A stretch of 64,000 nt of DNA from the NCBI RefSeq assembly GCF_000597865.1, contig NZ_CP007453.1:682001-746000 (forward strand). Reading direction: 5' to 3'. The notes beneath the pieces were generated by a model. That model did not search any database. It saw only the letters and a program-made list of their open reading frames with translations, and was not told the origin of the DNA. The position numbers were made by a program, and so were the translations under genes. Within the stretch, counting starts at the first letter, position 1, and every line of letters begins with the position of its first letter. This document shows, piece after piece, positions 1-9,265 of this stretch. This DNA is from Peptoclostridium acidaminophilum DSM 3953 (lineage in GTDB: Bacteria; Bacillota; Clostridia; Peptostreptococcales; Peptostreptococcaceae).

Positions 1-1815
1 CTCTTCCTCAAAGGCTCTGAGCATTTCTTTTTCAATGCCGCTGAGCGCCGTAAGTCTTTGCTGGGATTCCTGCGCAAACGGCATATCTTGAGCCTCTATT
101 ACCCGCTTGTCCAAATTCGCAAAATATTCGACGTAGTTTCTAAGTTCGCGTATGTTCCCCTCCCAGGTGTGGCCCATGAGCATTTCCCTGGCGGCATCGC
201 TTAGCTCAAAGCCGCTTTCAAACTCGCGCTTGAAGCTTTCAATCAGCGCAGTTATATCCTCGCGCCTCTCTCTGAGCGCAGGTATCCTGAGCGGCAGCAC
301 GTTAAGTCTGAAATAAAGGTCCTGCCTGAACCTTCCCTCCCTTACGAGCTCTATCAGGTTCCTGTTTGTGGCCGCTATTATTCTCACGTCCACGTCTATG
401 ACCCGATCTCCCCCAATGCGCATTACCTGCCGTTCCTGGAGGACACGCAAAAGCCTGGCCTGCAGATTTATAGGCATTTCTCCTATCTCATCGAGAAAGA
501 GAGTTCCCTTGTGGGCCAGTTCAAAAAGTCCCGTCTTTCCGCCTTTCCTGGCCCCAGTGAAGGCACCTTCCTCGTATCCGAAGAGCTCGCTCTCGAGCAG
601 GCTTTCCGGGATGGCTCCGCAGTTTACGGCCACAAACTGGTAGTCCCTCCGCTCCGAGGAGTTGTGTATTGCCTGGGCGAAAAGTTCCTTGCCCGTACCG
701 CTCTCGCCAGTTATAAGCACAGATGAGCTTGATTTGGCCATTCTCCTGGCTATGTCCTTGCACTGCATTATCTGTGGACTATTGCCGAATATGTTGTAAA
801 AGCCGTACTTGGCCCTATGCCCTTTCGAAATCAGCTGGCTCCTGAGCTTGTGCTGCTTCCTTTCAATGTCCGAGAAACGCTTTATCCTGGCAACTGCTCC
901 GTAGAGCTTGTTGGAGTGTATTATGGGATCCACTGCGGCCACAACGTCATAGCCGTGCATGCTTATTATCTTCTCCGATATGCTCTCCTTGTCCTTGAGT
1001 GCTTTGTAGAAAGGTATCTCGGGCATCAGGGAGATCCATTCGCGGCCTACCATTTCGCTCCTGTCCATGCCTATTATTTTTTCGGCGCCTTCGTTGCATG
1101 AATAGACTATCCCTTCAGCATCCACTGCCACTATTCCATCATCAAGCACCTGCAGAAGTATGTCAAGCTGCGCCTCGAACCTGTTGAACCTGCCTATTAT
1201 GTTTATAAGACCTACATTGACAGTTACTATCTCCTTGAAGCTATTTATTACATTCTGTCTTTGTATTACGTAGTCAAGATCCAGCTTGAATGCGATATCG
1301 AGTATCGTGCTTATGTCAAGCAGTCCAAATCCAATGTCTACGACGTTCCTTGCAAGAGGACAGGGATTCTCCCTCTCACCCATTAATACAATTGTGTCGA
1401 AGCCTTGCGCCTGTTCTCCTCCTTGCGCATGACTTGAGCAGGGTACAAGCTCTATGTGCTTTGCTCCAAGCTGGTATACAAGAGCCGATGTCTCCATGGC
1501 AAGGCCGGGGCTTTCATCTACAAGCAGCGCCCTTGTCCCCTCCCCCAGAGCCATAAGCTTTTCAAGTGCCGCCTTAGTTATTGTCCTGTGGGCTATAACT
1601 ATCTCGCCGTCTCCGACTAAGCGGCTGCGCATTTTATGGAAGCTTTCGTAGGACGACAGAAGTATTAGGTCCTCATATATCCCCGAATCAATCCCTGCCC
1701 CTTCCTCAGGGTAAATCCTAACGTCAATGTTGTCGCCAAAGAGGCTGTTTATCTGTTCTTTCTGATATTCCGCCTCGCTTTGATTTCTGCTTACTATGGC
1801 AAGAGTCTTTTCCAA
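1..1815 (-). CDS. Sigma-54-dependent transcriptional activator (PAS + AAA+), 3' end cut by the window
   Basis: This is a bacterial enhancer-binding protein that uses ATP to open sigma-54 promoters. I translated it from a TTG start at 1815, chosen because GGGAGTG lies just upstream; 605 codons are visible and the reading frame is still open at base 1. An N-terminal region of about 200 residues of unknown function is followed by a PAS-like domain, then the AAA+ domain with Walker A GESGTGKE, the sigma-54 contact loop GAFTGA and the GEM-type Walker B region. The C-terminal DNA-binding helix-turn-helix lies outside the window. The N-terminal region resembles that of the activator at 36259-38307, so the two are paralogues. 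Its target is not visible and may lie to the left. The family call is firm; the signal sensed is unknown. Confidence 0.93.
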   Translation of the reverse strand, partial: MEKTLAIVSRNQSEAEYQKEQINSLFGDNIDVRIYPEEGAGIDSGIYEDLILLSSYESFHKMRSRLVGDGEIVIAHRTITKAALEKLMALGEGTRALLVDESPGLAMETSALVYQLGAKHIELVPCSSHAQGGEQAQGFDTIVLMGERENPCPLARNVVDIGFGLLDISTILDIAFKLDLDYVIQRQNVINSFKEIVTVNVGLINIIGRFNRFEAQLDILLQVLDDGIVAVDAEGIVYSCNEGAEKIIGMDRSEMVGREWISLMPEIPFYKALKDKESISEKIISMHGYDVVAAVDPIIHSNKLYGAVARIKRFSDIERKQHKLRSQLISKGHRAKYGFYNIFGNSPQIMQCKDIARRMAKSSSSVLITGESGTGKELFAQAIHNSSERRDYQFVAVNCGAIPESLLESELFGYEEGAFTGARKGGKTGLFELAHKGTLFLDEIGEMPINLQARLLRVLQERQVMRIGGDRVIDVDVRIIAATNRNLIELVREGRFRQDLYFRLNVLPLRIPALRERREDITALIESFKREFESGFELSDAAREMLMGHTWEGNIRELRNYVEYFANLDKRVIEAQDMPFAQESQQRLTALSGIEKEMLRAFEEE

Positions 1816-1919
1816 GCTTTTCACTCCCGTTAATATAATAATTAATATTTTATACCTTTTCCTAAAAGCTTACAACAGACCGCCTTAACTCTAAGCATTC
1901 TAAAGCTTTGATTATGAAT

Positions 1920-3113
1920 CTAATCCGAAATATCATTTTTTCTTTTGAAAATCACATCAGCGCTGTAGCCCGGTTTGATAAACTCCGGGTTCTCATCGGG
2001 AATCACTTCTACCCTCACTATTCGCTCCCCGTCCTTTTCTATTGCAGAACTTGGCACTTGGCTCACACGCCCTTTTATGACTAAAGCCTTATTGGCTGCT
2101 GGTATTATTTTCACCTCTGCGCCTGTATCTATTTCATCTATGAATTCCTCCGGCACCTCGGCACTTACAACAATCGTCTCGGCGTCAATAAGCTCCATAG
2201 CCTTGTGGTTTGCGTTTTGCTGTCCAAGGCTGCTGCCGTTGATTATGCTGATATTCCGAACTATGCCTCGATCCAGGTTTGAGACTATTTTGCCTCCCGA
2301 CAAATACGGCTTTTGCGCCTTATTCTTCATTATGTTCAGGTCTGATTCGTATATGGCCAGGCTGCTGCTAAGCCTTTCCAGGTTCACGCTGTTGCTCTCC
2401 CTCATCTTATCGAGCTGCACCTGCTTGTACTGCAAGTCTGTGCTCAACGCATCCAGCTCCTCCTTGAGCACTCGCCTTGTCATGCTTATGTTGTCCTTTA
2501 TGTCGCTTACCGCCTTCTCTTTTTGCTCCACGATATCCGCGAACTGGTCAAGCATCTCCTCTGGAACGGCACCCTCCTCATAGAGTTTCTGGTTGAGCGC
2601 AAGATCTTCTTTTGCGTTCGAGAGTTCCTTTCCAGCCCTCTCCAGCGAGTTCTCCAGAAGCTGAAGCTCCGACTTTGATCCGCTGCTGTATTCGGCTGTT
2701 TTTGTCGTAATGTTCTTTTTAAGCCTGGCTATATCCGCCTCAAGCGCAGAAGTATCCTGGATTGCATCCCTGAGCGAGGCCTTGCCCGCTGCTACCTGCT
2801 CGCTCAGCTTTTTTACCGTCTCATTGTATTCGGTCATGTCGAGCGTCGCCAGGACATCCCCGAATTCAACCTCGTCGCCCTCCTTGACCTCCACCGAAGC
2901 GACTGTGCAGGGGAAATCAACTGCAAGCTCGTATGCTTCCGTGTACTTGACTTCACCCCACGCTATTATGCTTTTATCCTCCCGCGCTCTGCCAGGCACC
3001 TGCTCCGCCTGTTCTTCCTTGCCGGGAGTGCATGCTGCGAATGCCGCCATTATTGTAATAATTACGAGTACGTACCTTGCAATTATTTTGTACCTGTTTT
3101 TTTTGTTTTCCAT
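1920..3113 (-). CDS. HlyD/MacA-type efflux adaptor, probable lipoprotein
   Basis: This is a membrane-fusion (adaptor) protein of an ABC export system, 397 residues, acting outside the membrane. The N-terminus has basic residues, a hydrophobic stretch and a Cys at about residue 27 after FAA, which fits a lipoprotein signal. A barrel-sandwich half, a long coiled-coil hairpin (about residues 85-260, rich in K, E and L), then the second half and a beta-barrel domain with the NPEFIKPGYSADV motif follow in the usual order. It starts 26 bases after the large FtsX permease and has its own GGGGGTG site, so the two form an operon. No ATPase gene accompanies them. The substrate is unknown. Confidence 0.88.
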   Translation of the reverse strand: MENKKNRYKIIARYVLVIITIMAAFAACTPGKEEQAEQVPGRAREDKSIIAWGEVKYTEAYELAVDFPCTVASVEVKEGDEVEFGDVLATLDMTEYNETVKKLSEQVAAGKASLRDAIQDTSALEADIARLKKNITTKTAEYSSGSKSELQLLENSLERAGKELSNAKEDLALNQKLYEEGAVPEEMLDQFADIVEQKEKAVSDIKDNISMTRRVLKEELDALSTDLQYKQVQLDKMRESNSVNLERLSSSLAIYESDLNIMKNKAQKPYLSGGKIVSNLDRGIVRNISIINGSSLGQQNANHKAMELIDAETIVVSAEVPEEFIDEIDTGAEVKIIPAANKALVIKGRVSQVPSSAIEKDGERIVRVEVIPDENPEFIKPGYSADVIFKRKNDISD

Positions 3114-3139
3114 TTTTTACACCCCCGTCTTACTTATGT

Positions 3140-5455
3140 CTATTCTATACTTTTTAGCGCTTCGAGCATGTCTATAGTCCTCATTTTCCCCGAAACGACT
3201 CTGTTGACGAAAACAGTAAAAAGCATTGTGATTGCTGCCGCCATCAGAAAGTCGAAAGCGCTGATGCGGCTTACAAGGTCCAGGTCATCTCCAAAATCCC
3301 TGGCCAGCAAAAAAGAAATCATCATGCCCACCGGCACTCCCCCGGCTATCCCTAGAAGCGATGAGACCACGTTCTCTGCAAGCACAAGCGGACGGACCTC
3401 CTTTTGTTGGAATCCGAGCACCTTCATGGTGGCAATATCCCTTATCCTCTCGCAGAAGTTGAGTACGCTCAGATTGTAGAGCACTACAAATGCAAGCATT
3501 CCCCCGAAGGCAATGAGCATTACTGATGCGGTAAACACAATTTGCAGGTTGGCATCAAAATCCGATTTTTGAGCCTCTCTTTCTACATAGCTTTCAACAT
3601 AGTCGCCATCGAGGAAGCTCTGGTCCTTTTGATCCCATTTTACGAGCAGCTGGTTGGGCACGAATTCCTCTCCTGTCATTTCCCAGAAATAATCCGACAT
3701 GTATATCCCCTGCCCTGAAACCATGTAAATGACTTCGCCTATTTCAACTTCTGTATAGCTCTCGTCTGCACGCTTGATCTTGAGTGTATCGCCCTCGCCT
3801 ACGCCAAGCAATTCCGCCTGCTTTCTTGTTATTGCAACGCCGTCCTTTGGAAGCTTAATAATGTTGCCATCCATGTTCCTGAGATTCACCAGGGGACTCT
3901 CAGGGGAAAATATAGTTACAATTGTCATCCTTCTTTTACCGCCGGGGGATACAACCTGCACGACAGTTTCCTGAACACTTTGAACTGTGCCGCTTAAAGC
4001 CAGATTGTGTATGTCGTTTTCCGAGGTTTTATCGTCAAGCACTATCTTGTTGTCATACGCATAAACATCCTCGTAGGTGAGCCTGGAAACGTTCAGCATC
4101 ATGTCATTGAGACTGAATGCGCCAATCACAAGTCCAGTACAGCCTGCTATGCCGACAATGCTCATCAGCATTCGCCATCTGTTCCTGAAGGTGTTGCGTG
4201 CTACGAGCCGGCTTGTGCTGTTCATAGCTCCCCATATGCCTGGAATTCTTTCAATAAAAACCCTATTACCCTTCCTTGGGAGCTTTTCTCTCAGCAGCGC
4301 CGCCGGGGCCTCCTCAAGTCTTCTCAGGCATGTATAGCACGAGATTCCTCCTGTGCACATGACTATTAGCACTGTGCTCAGTATAAGGTTGCTCACGTTT
4401 ATGCTCATTCTATAGTCGCTGAGCACAAGCAGAAATCTCATCTGGTCTATGAGGGTCCTGCCGATTACTATTGGTCCTATAAGAGCTCCAAGAGCCGCTC
4501 CCAGCAACCCAACATATACCCCGTAGGATGAGTAGTGCAACACTATGCTTCTTTTGCCATATCCTAGAGCCTTGAGTATTCCTATTTGTTCCCTCTGCTC
4601 CTCAACAAGCCTTGACATTGTGCTTAGCGTCACAAGGGCTGTCACAAGGAAAAACATTATGGGAAACACTGCCGATATGACTTTGAACTGCTTTATTTCG
4701 CTTGCAACATGGCTTACACTGCGGTTGTCATTTCTTGTTATGATGCCGAGCAGGTCATCACCAAGGGCCGCATCGACTTTTTCTAGAATTTCACTCTCGT
4801 TTGCCCCTTCAGCAAGCCTGATGCATATTTGATTGTAAGGCTTTCTGCCTCCGTATGCGCCTTTGACCTTGTCTTCGTCCACTATCACAAAACCGTATTT
4901 CCCAGGGTCAGGCATTATTGATGTGGTGTCCTTTACGGAAAATACGTGCTCACTGCTGAGGGCCAGCGCCTCTATTCGCAGGCTTATTTTCCTGTCATTG
5001 AGCTCCAGCTCCAGCTTGTCACCAATTCTTAGGTTGTGATGCTTTGCGAAGGTTTCGTCCAGTATGGCTCCGCTGGAACTTCCAGCCGACCCTTTAATTA
5101 GATATGGCCTGTCCAGGGTGTTTTTATCTGATGTTGTGTATACAAGCAGGGTTGGCCTTCCATTTATATTTGCACTGGAGTTGACAGCCAGCCTTTTTTC
5201 AGCCTTCTCTACGCCCTCAATATTCCTTATTCTCCACATATCCATTTCCGTGGGGTTTGCAATGGAAACCCAAATGTCAGACAGGTTTGTTGCGGCGTAC
5301 AGCTCCCTTGAGCGGTCGTCTATTGTCTTCCACATGCTGTCAAGCCCCATCACAACGCTCACGGAAAGAGCAGCCATAACGCATATTGACAAAAACTGCG
5401 GCAGGGACTGGCTAATGTCCTTTACAGCTTTTTTAAAAAGAGTTGCTTTCCCCAT
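3140..5455 (-). CDS. Large FtsX/MacB-type ABC permease (771 aa)
   Basis: This is an ABC transporter permease of the two-FtsX-domain type, probably exporting lipids or peptides or doing mechanical work on the envelope. One membrane helix near residues 20-40 is followed by an extracellular MacB-like domain to about 250, three helices (about 255-375), a central helix near 430, a second extracellular domain, and three more helices from about 635 to the end. The start has GGAGG nine bases upstream. It is translated with the HlyD adaptor at 1920-3113. Such permeases normally sit next to an LolD/MacB-type ATPase; none is encoded on either side, so it may borrow one, for example the ATPase at 18192-18875. 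Substrate unknown. Confidence 0.88.
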   Translation of the reverse strand: MGKATLFKKAVKDISQSLPQFLSICVMAALSVSVVMGLDSMWKTIDDRSRELYAATNLSDIWVSIANPTEMDMWRIRNIEGVEKAEKRLAVNSSANINGRPTLLVYTTSDKNTLDRPYLIKGSAGSSSGAILDETFAKHHNLRIGDKLELELNDRKISLRIEALALSSEHVFSVKDTTSIMPDPGKYGFVIVDEDKVKGAYGGRKPYNQICIRLAEGANESEILEKVDAALGDDLLGIITRNDNRSVSHVASEIKQFKVISAVFPIMFFLVTALVTLSTMSRLVEEQREQIGILKALGYGKRSIVLHYSSYGVYVGLLGAALGALIGPIVIGRTLIDQMRFLLVLSDYRMSINVSNLILSTVLIVMCTGGISCYTCLRRLEEAPAALLREKLPRKGNRVFIERIPGIWGAMNSTSRLVARNTFRNRWRMLMSIVGIAGCTGLVIGAFSLNDMMLNVSRLTYEDVYAYDNKIVLDDKTSENDIHNLALSGTVQSVQETVVQVVSPGGKRRMTIVTIFSPESPLVNLRNMDGNIIKLPKDGVAITRKQAELLGVGEGDTLKIKRADESYTEVEIGEVIYMVSGQGIYMSDYFWEMTGEEFVPNQLLVKWDQKDQSFLDGDYVESYVEREAQKSDFDANLQIVFTASVMLIAFGGMLAFVVLYNLSVLNFCERIRDIATMKVLGFQQKEVRPLVLAENVVSSLLGIAGGVPVGMMISFLLARDFGDDLDLVSRISAFDFLMAAAITMLFTVFVNRVVSGKMRTIDMLEALKSIE

Positions 5456-5708
5456 GAAAATTCCTCCGCAAGATAAGCGTTAATAAAACCCATTTCCATA
5501 AAGCATTTATACCCAAACAATAAGCTTTTTCGACGCATTTGAAGACTAAGCTTTTGACATTATGAAAAGCCAGTGTGGAAATACCGCCTGCTGTAATATA
5601 TAATAATGCTGACTATGCTCGTAGATTGCTTGAATGCCCGGCACGTAATAGCAAGCTTTTGATTTACTGGCATGTATTGAAAATATTTAAATGCGAAGGT
5701 GAAACATT

Positions 5709-6146
5709 ATGTATATTGTGAGTTCATGTCTGGCAGGAATTAACTGCAGATACGACGGGAAAAGTAACGAGAATAAGTTTGTGATCGAATTGGTAAAACA
5801 AGGCAAAGCTTTGCCTGTATGCCCCGAGGTTCTGGGCGGGCTGCCCATTCCCAGGACATGCTGCGAAATCATAGCGGACAAGAACGGCAATAAAAGTGTA
5901 ATAGGCAAGGACGGTCGGGATTATACGACGGAATATGAGTTAGGCGCAGAAAAAACATTTGAGATCGCAAAAATAGTAGGCGCAAAAAAGGCCATACTCA
6001 AATCAAAAAGCCCTTCCTGCGGCTGCGGACTCATATACGATGGTACGTTTTCAGGCAGATTAATAGAAGGAAATGGCCTGACGGCGGAACTGCTCATAAG
6101 AAATGGAATAGATGTCTATACGGAAAACAATTGCAACAACCTATAG
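5709..6146 (+). CDS. DUF523 family protein (YbbK-like)
   Basis: This is a 145-residue protein of the DUF523 family, widespread in bacteria and without an assigned reaction. The family hallmarks are visible: the N-terminal SSCLAG(I/V)xCRYDG motif, the central VCPEVLGGLPIPR motif and the SPSCGCG cysteine cluster near residue 102. The conserved cysteines suggest metal or cluster binding, but that is inference. It starts at ATG 5709 behind a GAAGGTGA site and stands alone, divergent from the permease gene and facing the MetS/NSS pair, from which a hairpin at 6206-6243 separates it. Confidence 0.85.
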   Translation: MYIVSSCLAGINCRYDGKSNENKFVIELVKQGKALPVCPEVLGGLPIPRTCCEIIADKNGNKSVIGKDGRDYTTEYELGAEKTFEIAKIVGAKKAILKSKSPSCGCGLIYDGTFSGRLIEGNGLTAELLIRNGIDVYTENNCNNL

Positions 6147-6205
6147 CGTCCATAGAAATCCACCTGCGTTTTTCAGCCAGCAGCACATGATTAATCGGGA
6201 AATGC

Positions 6206-6243
6206 AAAACGCCTGAAAAGCTTTAGATCAAGCTTTCCAGGCG
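6206..6243. terminator. Hairpin terminator between DUF523 gene and metS
   Basis: The arms 6210-6223 and 6230-6243 pair over 14 positions with one mismatch, around a TAGATC loop. On the minus strand a TTTT run follows, so it ends the transporter/MetS transcript; it may also act weakly on the plus strand. Confidence 0.7.
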
Positions 6244-6276
6244 ATACTTCGACTCAACATATATTGATTCACATAT

Positions 6277-6387
6277 TTACTTGTAAGCCTTCTTGTCAGC
6301 CCTAAGAGCAATTATTATGGCTATAACGGCACCGCCCCAAACTGCTCCGCAGCCTATCACCATCATTAAAACAGCACTACCAGCCAT
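6277..6387 (-). CDS. MetS-like small subunit of NSS amino-acid transporter (36 aa)
   Basis: This small gene encodes 36 residues: an N-terminal MAGSAVLMMV, one hydrophobic membrane segment, and a basic tail ending ADKKAYK. It matches the known pattern of MetS-type small proteins encoded directly after bacterial sodium-dependent NSS transporters, as in the methionine/alanine importer MetPS of corynebacteria. Its GGAGG site overlaps the end of the transporter gene, whose stop lies two bases upstream of this ATG, so the two are translationally coupled. Function as a required partner is inferred from family knowledge and position. Confidence 0.78.
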   Translation of the reverse strand: MAGSAVLMMVIGCGAVWGGAVIAIIIALRADKKAYK

Positions 6388-6389
6388 AG

Positions 6390-7925
6390 CTAATCCTCCT
6401 TGTTGCCAGAGTGTAAAGGCATTTTATCTTCCCCGGCTGTCCATTTTTTATTGAATAATATGAACGAAACACCAATCATGATTACCACCGCGCCCCAGCC
6501 AAATATTATATTCGATATGACTCCGACTGAGTCCTGTTTGAAAAGGCCGGTGAAAATGTTGAAAATATTAGTCACTACTACAGCTCCAAGCAGCAGCGGA
6601 GTAAAATATTTGAGCAGGTAATCCCACCATTTCCCTACTCTGAAGTCAGAATATCTGTTGGCTTCCTCCCTGAGCTTTTCGGTTCCGTATATGTGGCTGA
6701 TTAAGACAACCTCTACGAGGCCAAGTCCTGCAATTATAATGTTGCCCACGTACGAATCGACTATGTCCAGTATATAGTTGAAGCCCGCATAGCTTGCAAA
6801 GCAAGCAGAGCCTGCAAGACCGGTCAGGGAGAGTATGCCTATGAGCTTTTCCCTGGATATTTCAAATTTATCCATTGCGGCTGTTGCAAAGGATTCAAGC
6901 ATAGAAATGCTTGAGGATATTCCCGCGACAAACAGGCAAAAGAAGAAAAAGAATCCCAAAAGCCCCTGAATCACTACACTCGAAGACATAGTTGATATTG
7001 CTATAGGGAAGGCTATAAATGCCACGCCTGCGCCTGTTCCAAACGACGTGAATTCCACACCCATATTCTGCACAAGATATCCGAGTGTCGAAAACACGAG
7101 GATTCCCGCCACCAGATCGAAGCTCGAGTTCAGCAGCACAGTAATAAAGGCGCTGTTTACAATATCGGCCTTTTCATGCAGATATGAGCCGTAGGCAATC
7201 ATAACGCCGACCGCCAGTGTTGTCGAGAAGAAAACCTGTGCATACGCCGACACCCAGATCTCCGGGTTCATGATTTTCGAGAAATCCGGCTTGAATAAGC
7301 TCTCAAGCCCTATTACCGCGCCATTTAACCTTGTGGCGTTAACCATAAACACCACCATCATAACCAAAAGTACGGGCGTAAATATCGACGACATCTTTTC
7401 GATTCCGCCCGATATGCCTTTCTTTACTATCAGCCAGTTGGAAAGCCAGACAAACACAACTGCAACAAGAATGTATATGCTCATGCCTGCTCCAAGGTCA
7501 AGGGCGTTGTCTGCGCTTCCCACGACCATTCCCATTATTGGGCCCGGATCCTGCAGCCAGTTCATGATGCCGAAGGCATGTCCCAATGAAAACACCATGA
7601 AAATCAGCGAAACTGCTATTATCGCGCAATAATACATCATTACAATTACCGGCACCATGACCTGCAGCCATCCAATCACTTCATATTTTTTGCCCAGCTC
7701 CGAAAACGCCTTTACAGAGCCTCCGCGGATTTTTCTGCCATATGAATACTCCATTATCATAAGCGGTATCGCGCAGGTGGCCACCGCAACCAGATATGGA
7801 AGGAGGAATGCTCCCCCGCCGTTTTTATATGCTTGAAAAGGAAACCTCCATAAATTCCCCAGGCCTATCGCAGCACCTGCAGCGGCGAAAACAAAACCTT
7901 TCCTACTTTGCCAGTTTTCTCTCAT
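6390..7925 (-). CDS. Sodium-dependent amino-acid transporter, NSS (SLC6/LeuT) family
   Basis: This is a 511-residue sodium-coupled symporter of the neurotransmitter:sodium symporter family, in the cytoplasmic membrane. The first helix has the typical AAAGAAIGLGNLWRFP sodium/substrate site, with GGGAFL shortly after, and about 11 hydrophobic helices can be counted. The adjacent MetS-like protein points to the methionine/alanine importer subgroup, but the amino acid carried cannot be read from sequence. Start ATG 7925 has a modest AGGTAA site. The region immediately upstream holds the right end of the TnpB element, so the insertion may affect its promoter. Confidence 0.92.
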   Translation of the reverse strand: MRENWQSRKGFVFAAAGAAIGLGNLWRFPFQAYKNGGGAFLLPYLVAVATCAIPLMIMEYSYGRKIRGGSVKAFSELGKKYEVIGWLQVMVPVIVMMYYCAIIAVSLIFMVFSLGHAFGIMNWLQDPGPIMGMVVGSADNALDLGAGMSIYILVAVVFVWLSNWLIVKKGISGGIEKMSSIFTPVLLVMMVVFMVNATRLNGAVIGLESLFKPDFSKIMNPEIWVSAYAQVFFSTTLAVGVMIAYGSYLHEKADIVNSAFITVLLNSSFDLVAGILVFSTLGYLVQNMGVEFTSFGTGAGVAFIAFPIAISTMSSSVVIQGLLGFFFFFCLFVAGISSSISMLESFATAAMDKFEISREKLIGILSLTGLAGSACFASYAGFNYILDIVDSYVGNIIIAGLGLVEVVLISHIYGTEKLREEANRYSDFRVGKWWDYLLKYFTPLLLGAVVVTNIFNIFTGLFKQDSVGVISNIIFGWGAVVIMIGVSFILFNKKWTAGEDKMPLHSGNKED

Positions 7926-7969
7926 ATATCTTACCTGCTACTCAAAATATGGACAAACATATCCATATC

Positions 7970-8104
7970 GAGATTTTTACTGCTTCAACGAACCCCGCCT
8001 CAACGATTGCGACGCAACCTGTCTACTACAGTTTTGTATAGCTCTCCACAGTCGTAAATTCCCGAGATAGCCCTCGGTACATATATAAGTGCCTGTTTTA
8101 GTTA
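7970..8104 (-). ncRNA. Candidate TnpB guide (omega) RNA / right end of the IS element
   Basis: In IS200/IS605-type elements the guide RNA for TnpB is made from the 3' end of tnpB and the right transposon end. Directly after the tnpB stop the minus strand holds a short hairpin (arms CCGAG/CTCGG, plus-strand 8068-8084), a second palindrome TTGCGTCGCAA and a terminal stretch GTTGAAGCAG, which resembles right ends of this family. I infer an RNA from this layout; its exact 3' boundary and the guide are not determined. Confidence 0.4.
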
Positions 8105-9265
8105 GGCTGTCTTATATTCCTTAGCATTAGCCAGATTGATTGAAGCATTCAAGTCCCTGTCAATGACAAGCCCGCAGGAACACTTGTATGTTCTCTCGGA
8201 TAGCTTCAAATCTTTCTTGTGTGCTCCGCACTCGCTGCAAGTTTTTGACGATGGATACCATCTGTCCACGATTCTTACTTCTATGCCGTGGATGCTCGCT
8301 TTGTAGGCGAGCTTCGTCCTGAACTCGTAGAACTTTTGCTGCTGCACTGCTTTGGCTAAATGCCTGTTCTTCATCATGCCGCTTACATTGAGGTCTTCAA
8401 TTGTTATAAAGCTTGGTTTTTGCTTTACAAGCTCGCTGACCGTCTTGCTTATGTAGTCGGCTCTTATGTTTCCCAGTCTTTGATGAAGTTTTTGTACCTT
8501 GGTTATCTGTTTTTGGATGTTTTGCCTAGTAGCTTCTCCTTTCTCAGATTTTTTTAGTTTTTTCAGACCTTCGTATTTCCTCGAAAGCCTTCGTTGCTCA
8601 CGCCTTAGCTTCTTTTCAAGCTTTCTGACCCTTGAGGTCTTATTGATGTTTTTATTGACGGCTCCGTTTGAGCAGACGGCAAAGTCTTTTAGTCCCAAAT
8701 CCACACCTATCCCTTCCGTATACGGCTTTAGACAGCCAGCTTTGGCATCTTCTTCCACGAGAATTGATACGTAATATCTGTCTGCCTTTTGGGATACCGT
8801 GCCACTTGTGACTTTTGAACTTGTCGGTATATAGCCAAACTCCTTGAGCCTAACCCAGCCTAGTGTCGGAACCTTGACCCTGTGCCTTTCAACAGTCCAG
8901 TCGGTATTGTTGTTCTTGGGGAAGTACGCCTTCACAAGTTGTCTGTTTTTCTTTTTGAACTTTGGAAAACCGGCTTCGCCCTTGAAAAACTTCTTGAAAG
9001 ACTTCTCGCCATTCATTATGGCTTGCTTTACAGCTTTTGACGACACTTCCTTAATCCACACATAGTCTGGATTGCTCGGGACAAACTCGTTGTTGAGCCA
9101 TTTCGAAAAGTCCATGCCTGATACAAAACGTTGCTTTGTTTCATAAATCTCTTTATTGTGTGCGATGTAGAAATTGTATATAAACCTGCATACGCCAATA
9201 GTCTGATGGATTTTAGCCTTCTGCTTGATGGTTGGCTTAATTTCGATCTTGTAAGCTCTTTTCAA
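8102..9265 (-). CDS. tnpB: TnpB RNA-guided nuclease of an IS605-type element
   Basis: This is a TnpB (OrfB) protein of 387 residues, the RNA-guided DNA nuclease related to Cas12. The three RuvC acids are present: Asp in IGVDLGLKDF (about 189), Glu in TIEDLNVSGM (about 290) and Asp in DRDLNAS (about 369-371). The zinc-finger cysteines CSEC...CSC lie between the last two, and the N-terminal OrfB helix-turn-helix part is present, so it looks active. I prefer the TTG at 9265, nine bases after GGAGG; a TTG at 9274 is directly against the ribosome site. There is no accompanying tnpA. The gene has no visible frameshift. Confidence 0.92.
   Translation of the reverse strand: MKRAYKIEIKPTIKQKAKIHQTIGVCRFIYNFYIAHNKEIYETKQRFVSGMDFSKWLNNEFVPSNPDYVWIKEVSSKAVKQAIMNGEKSFKKFFKGEAGFPKFKKKNRQLVKAYFPKNNNTDWTVERHRVKVPTLGWVRLKEFGYIPTSSKVTSGTVSQKADRYYVSILVEEDAKAGCLKPYTEGIGVDLGLKDFAVCSNGAVNKNINKTSRVRKLEKKLRREQRRLSRKYEGLKKLKKSEKGEATRQNIQKQITKVQKLHQRLGNIRADYISKTVSELVKQKPSFITIEDLNVSGMMKNRHLAKAVQQQKFYEFRTKLAYKASIHGIEVRIVDRWYPSSKTCSECGAHKKDLKLSERTYKCSCGLVIDRDLNASINLANAKEYKTA

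Noticed and set aside
5638-5655. A sigma-54-like box (CGGCACG...AGC) upstream of the DUF523 gene
   Set aside because: The GG and GC cores are nine bases apart instead of ten and the -12 half lacks TTGC.
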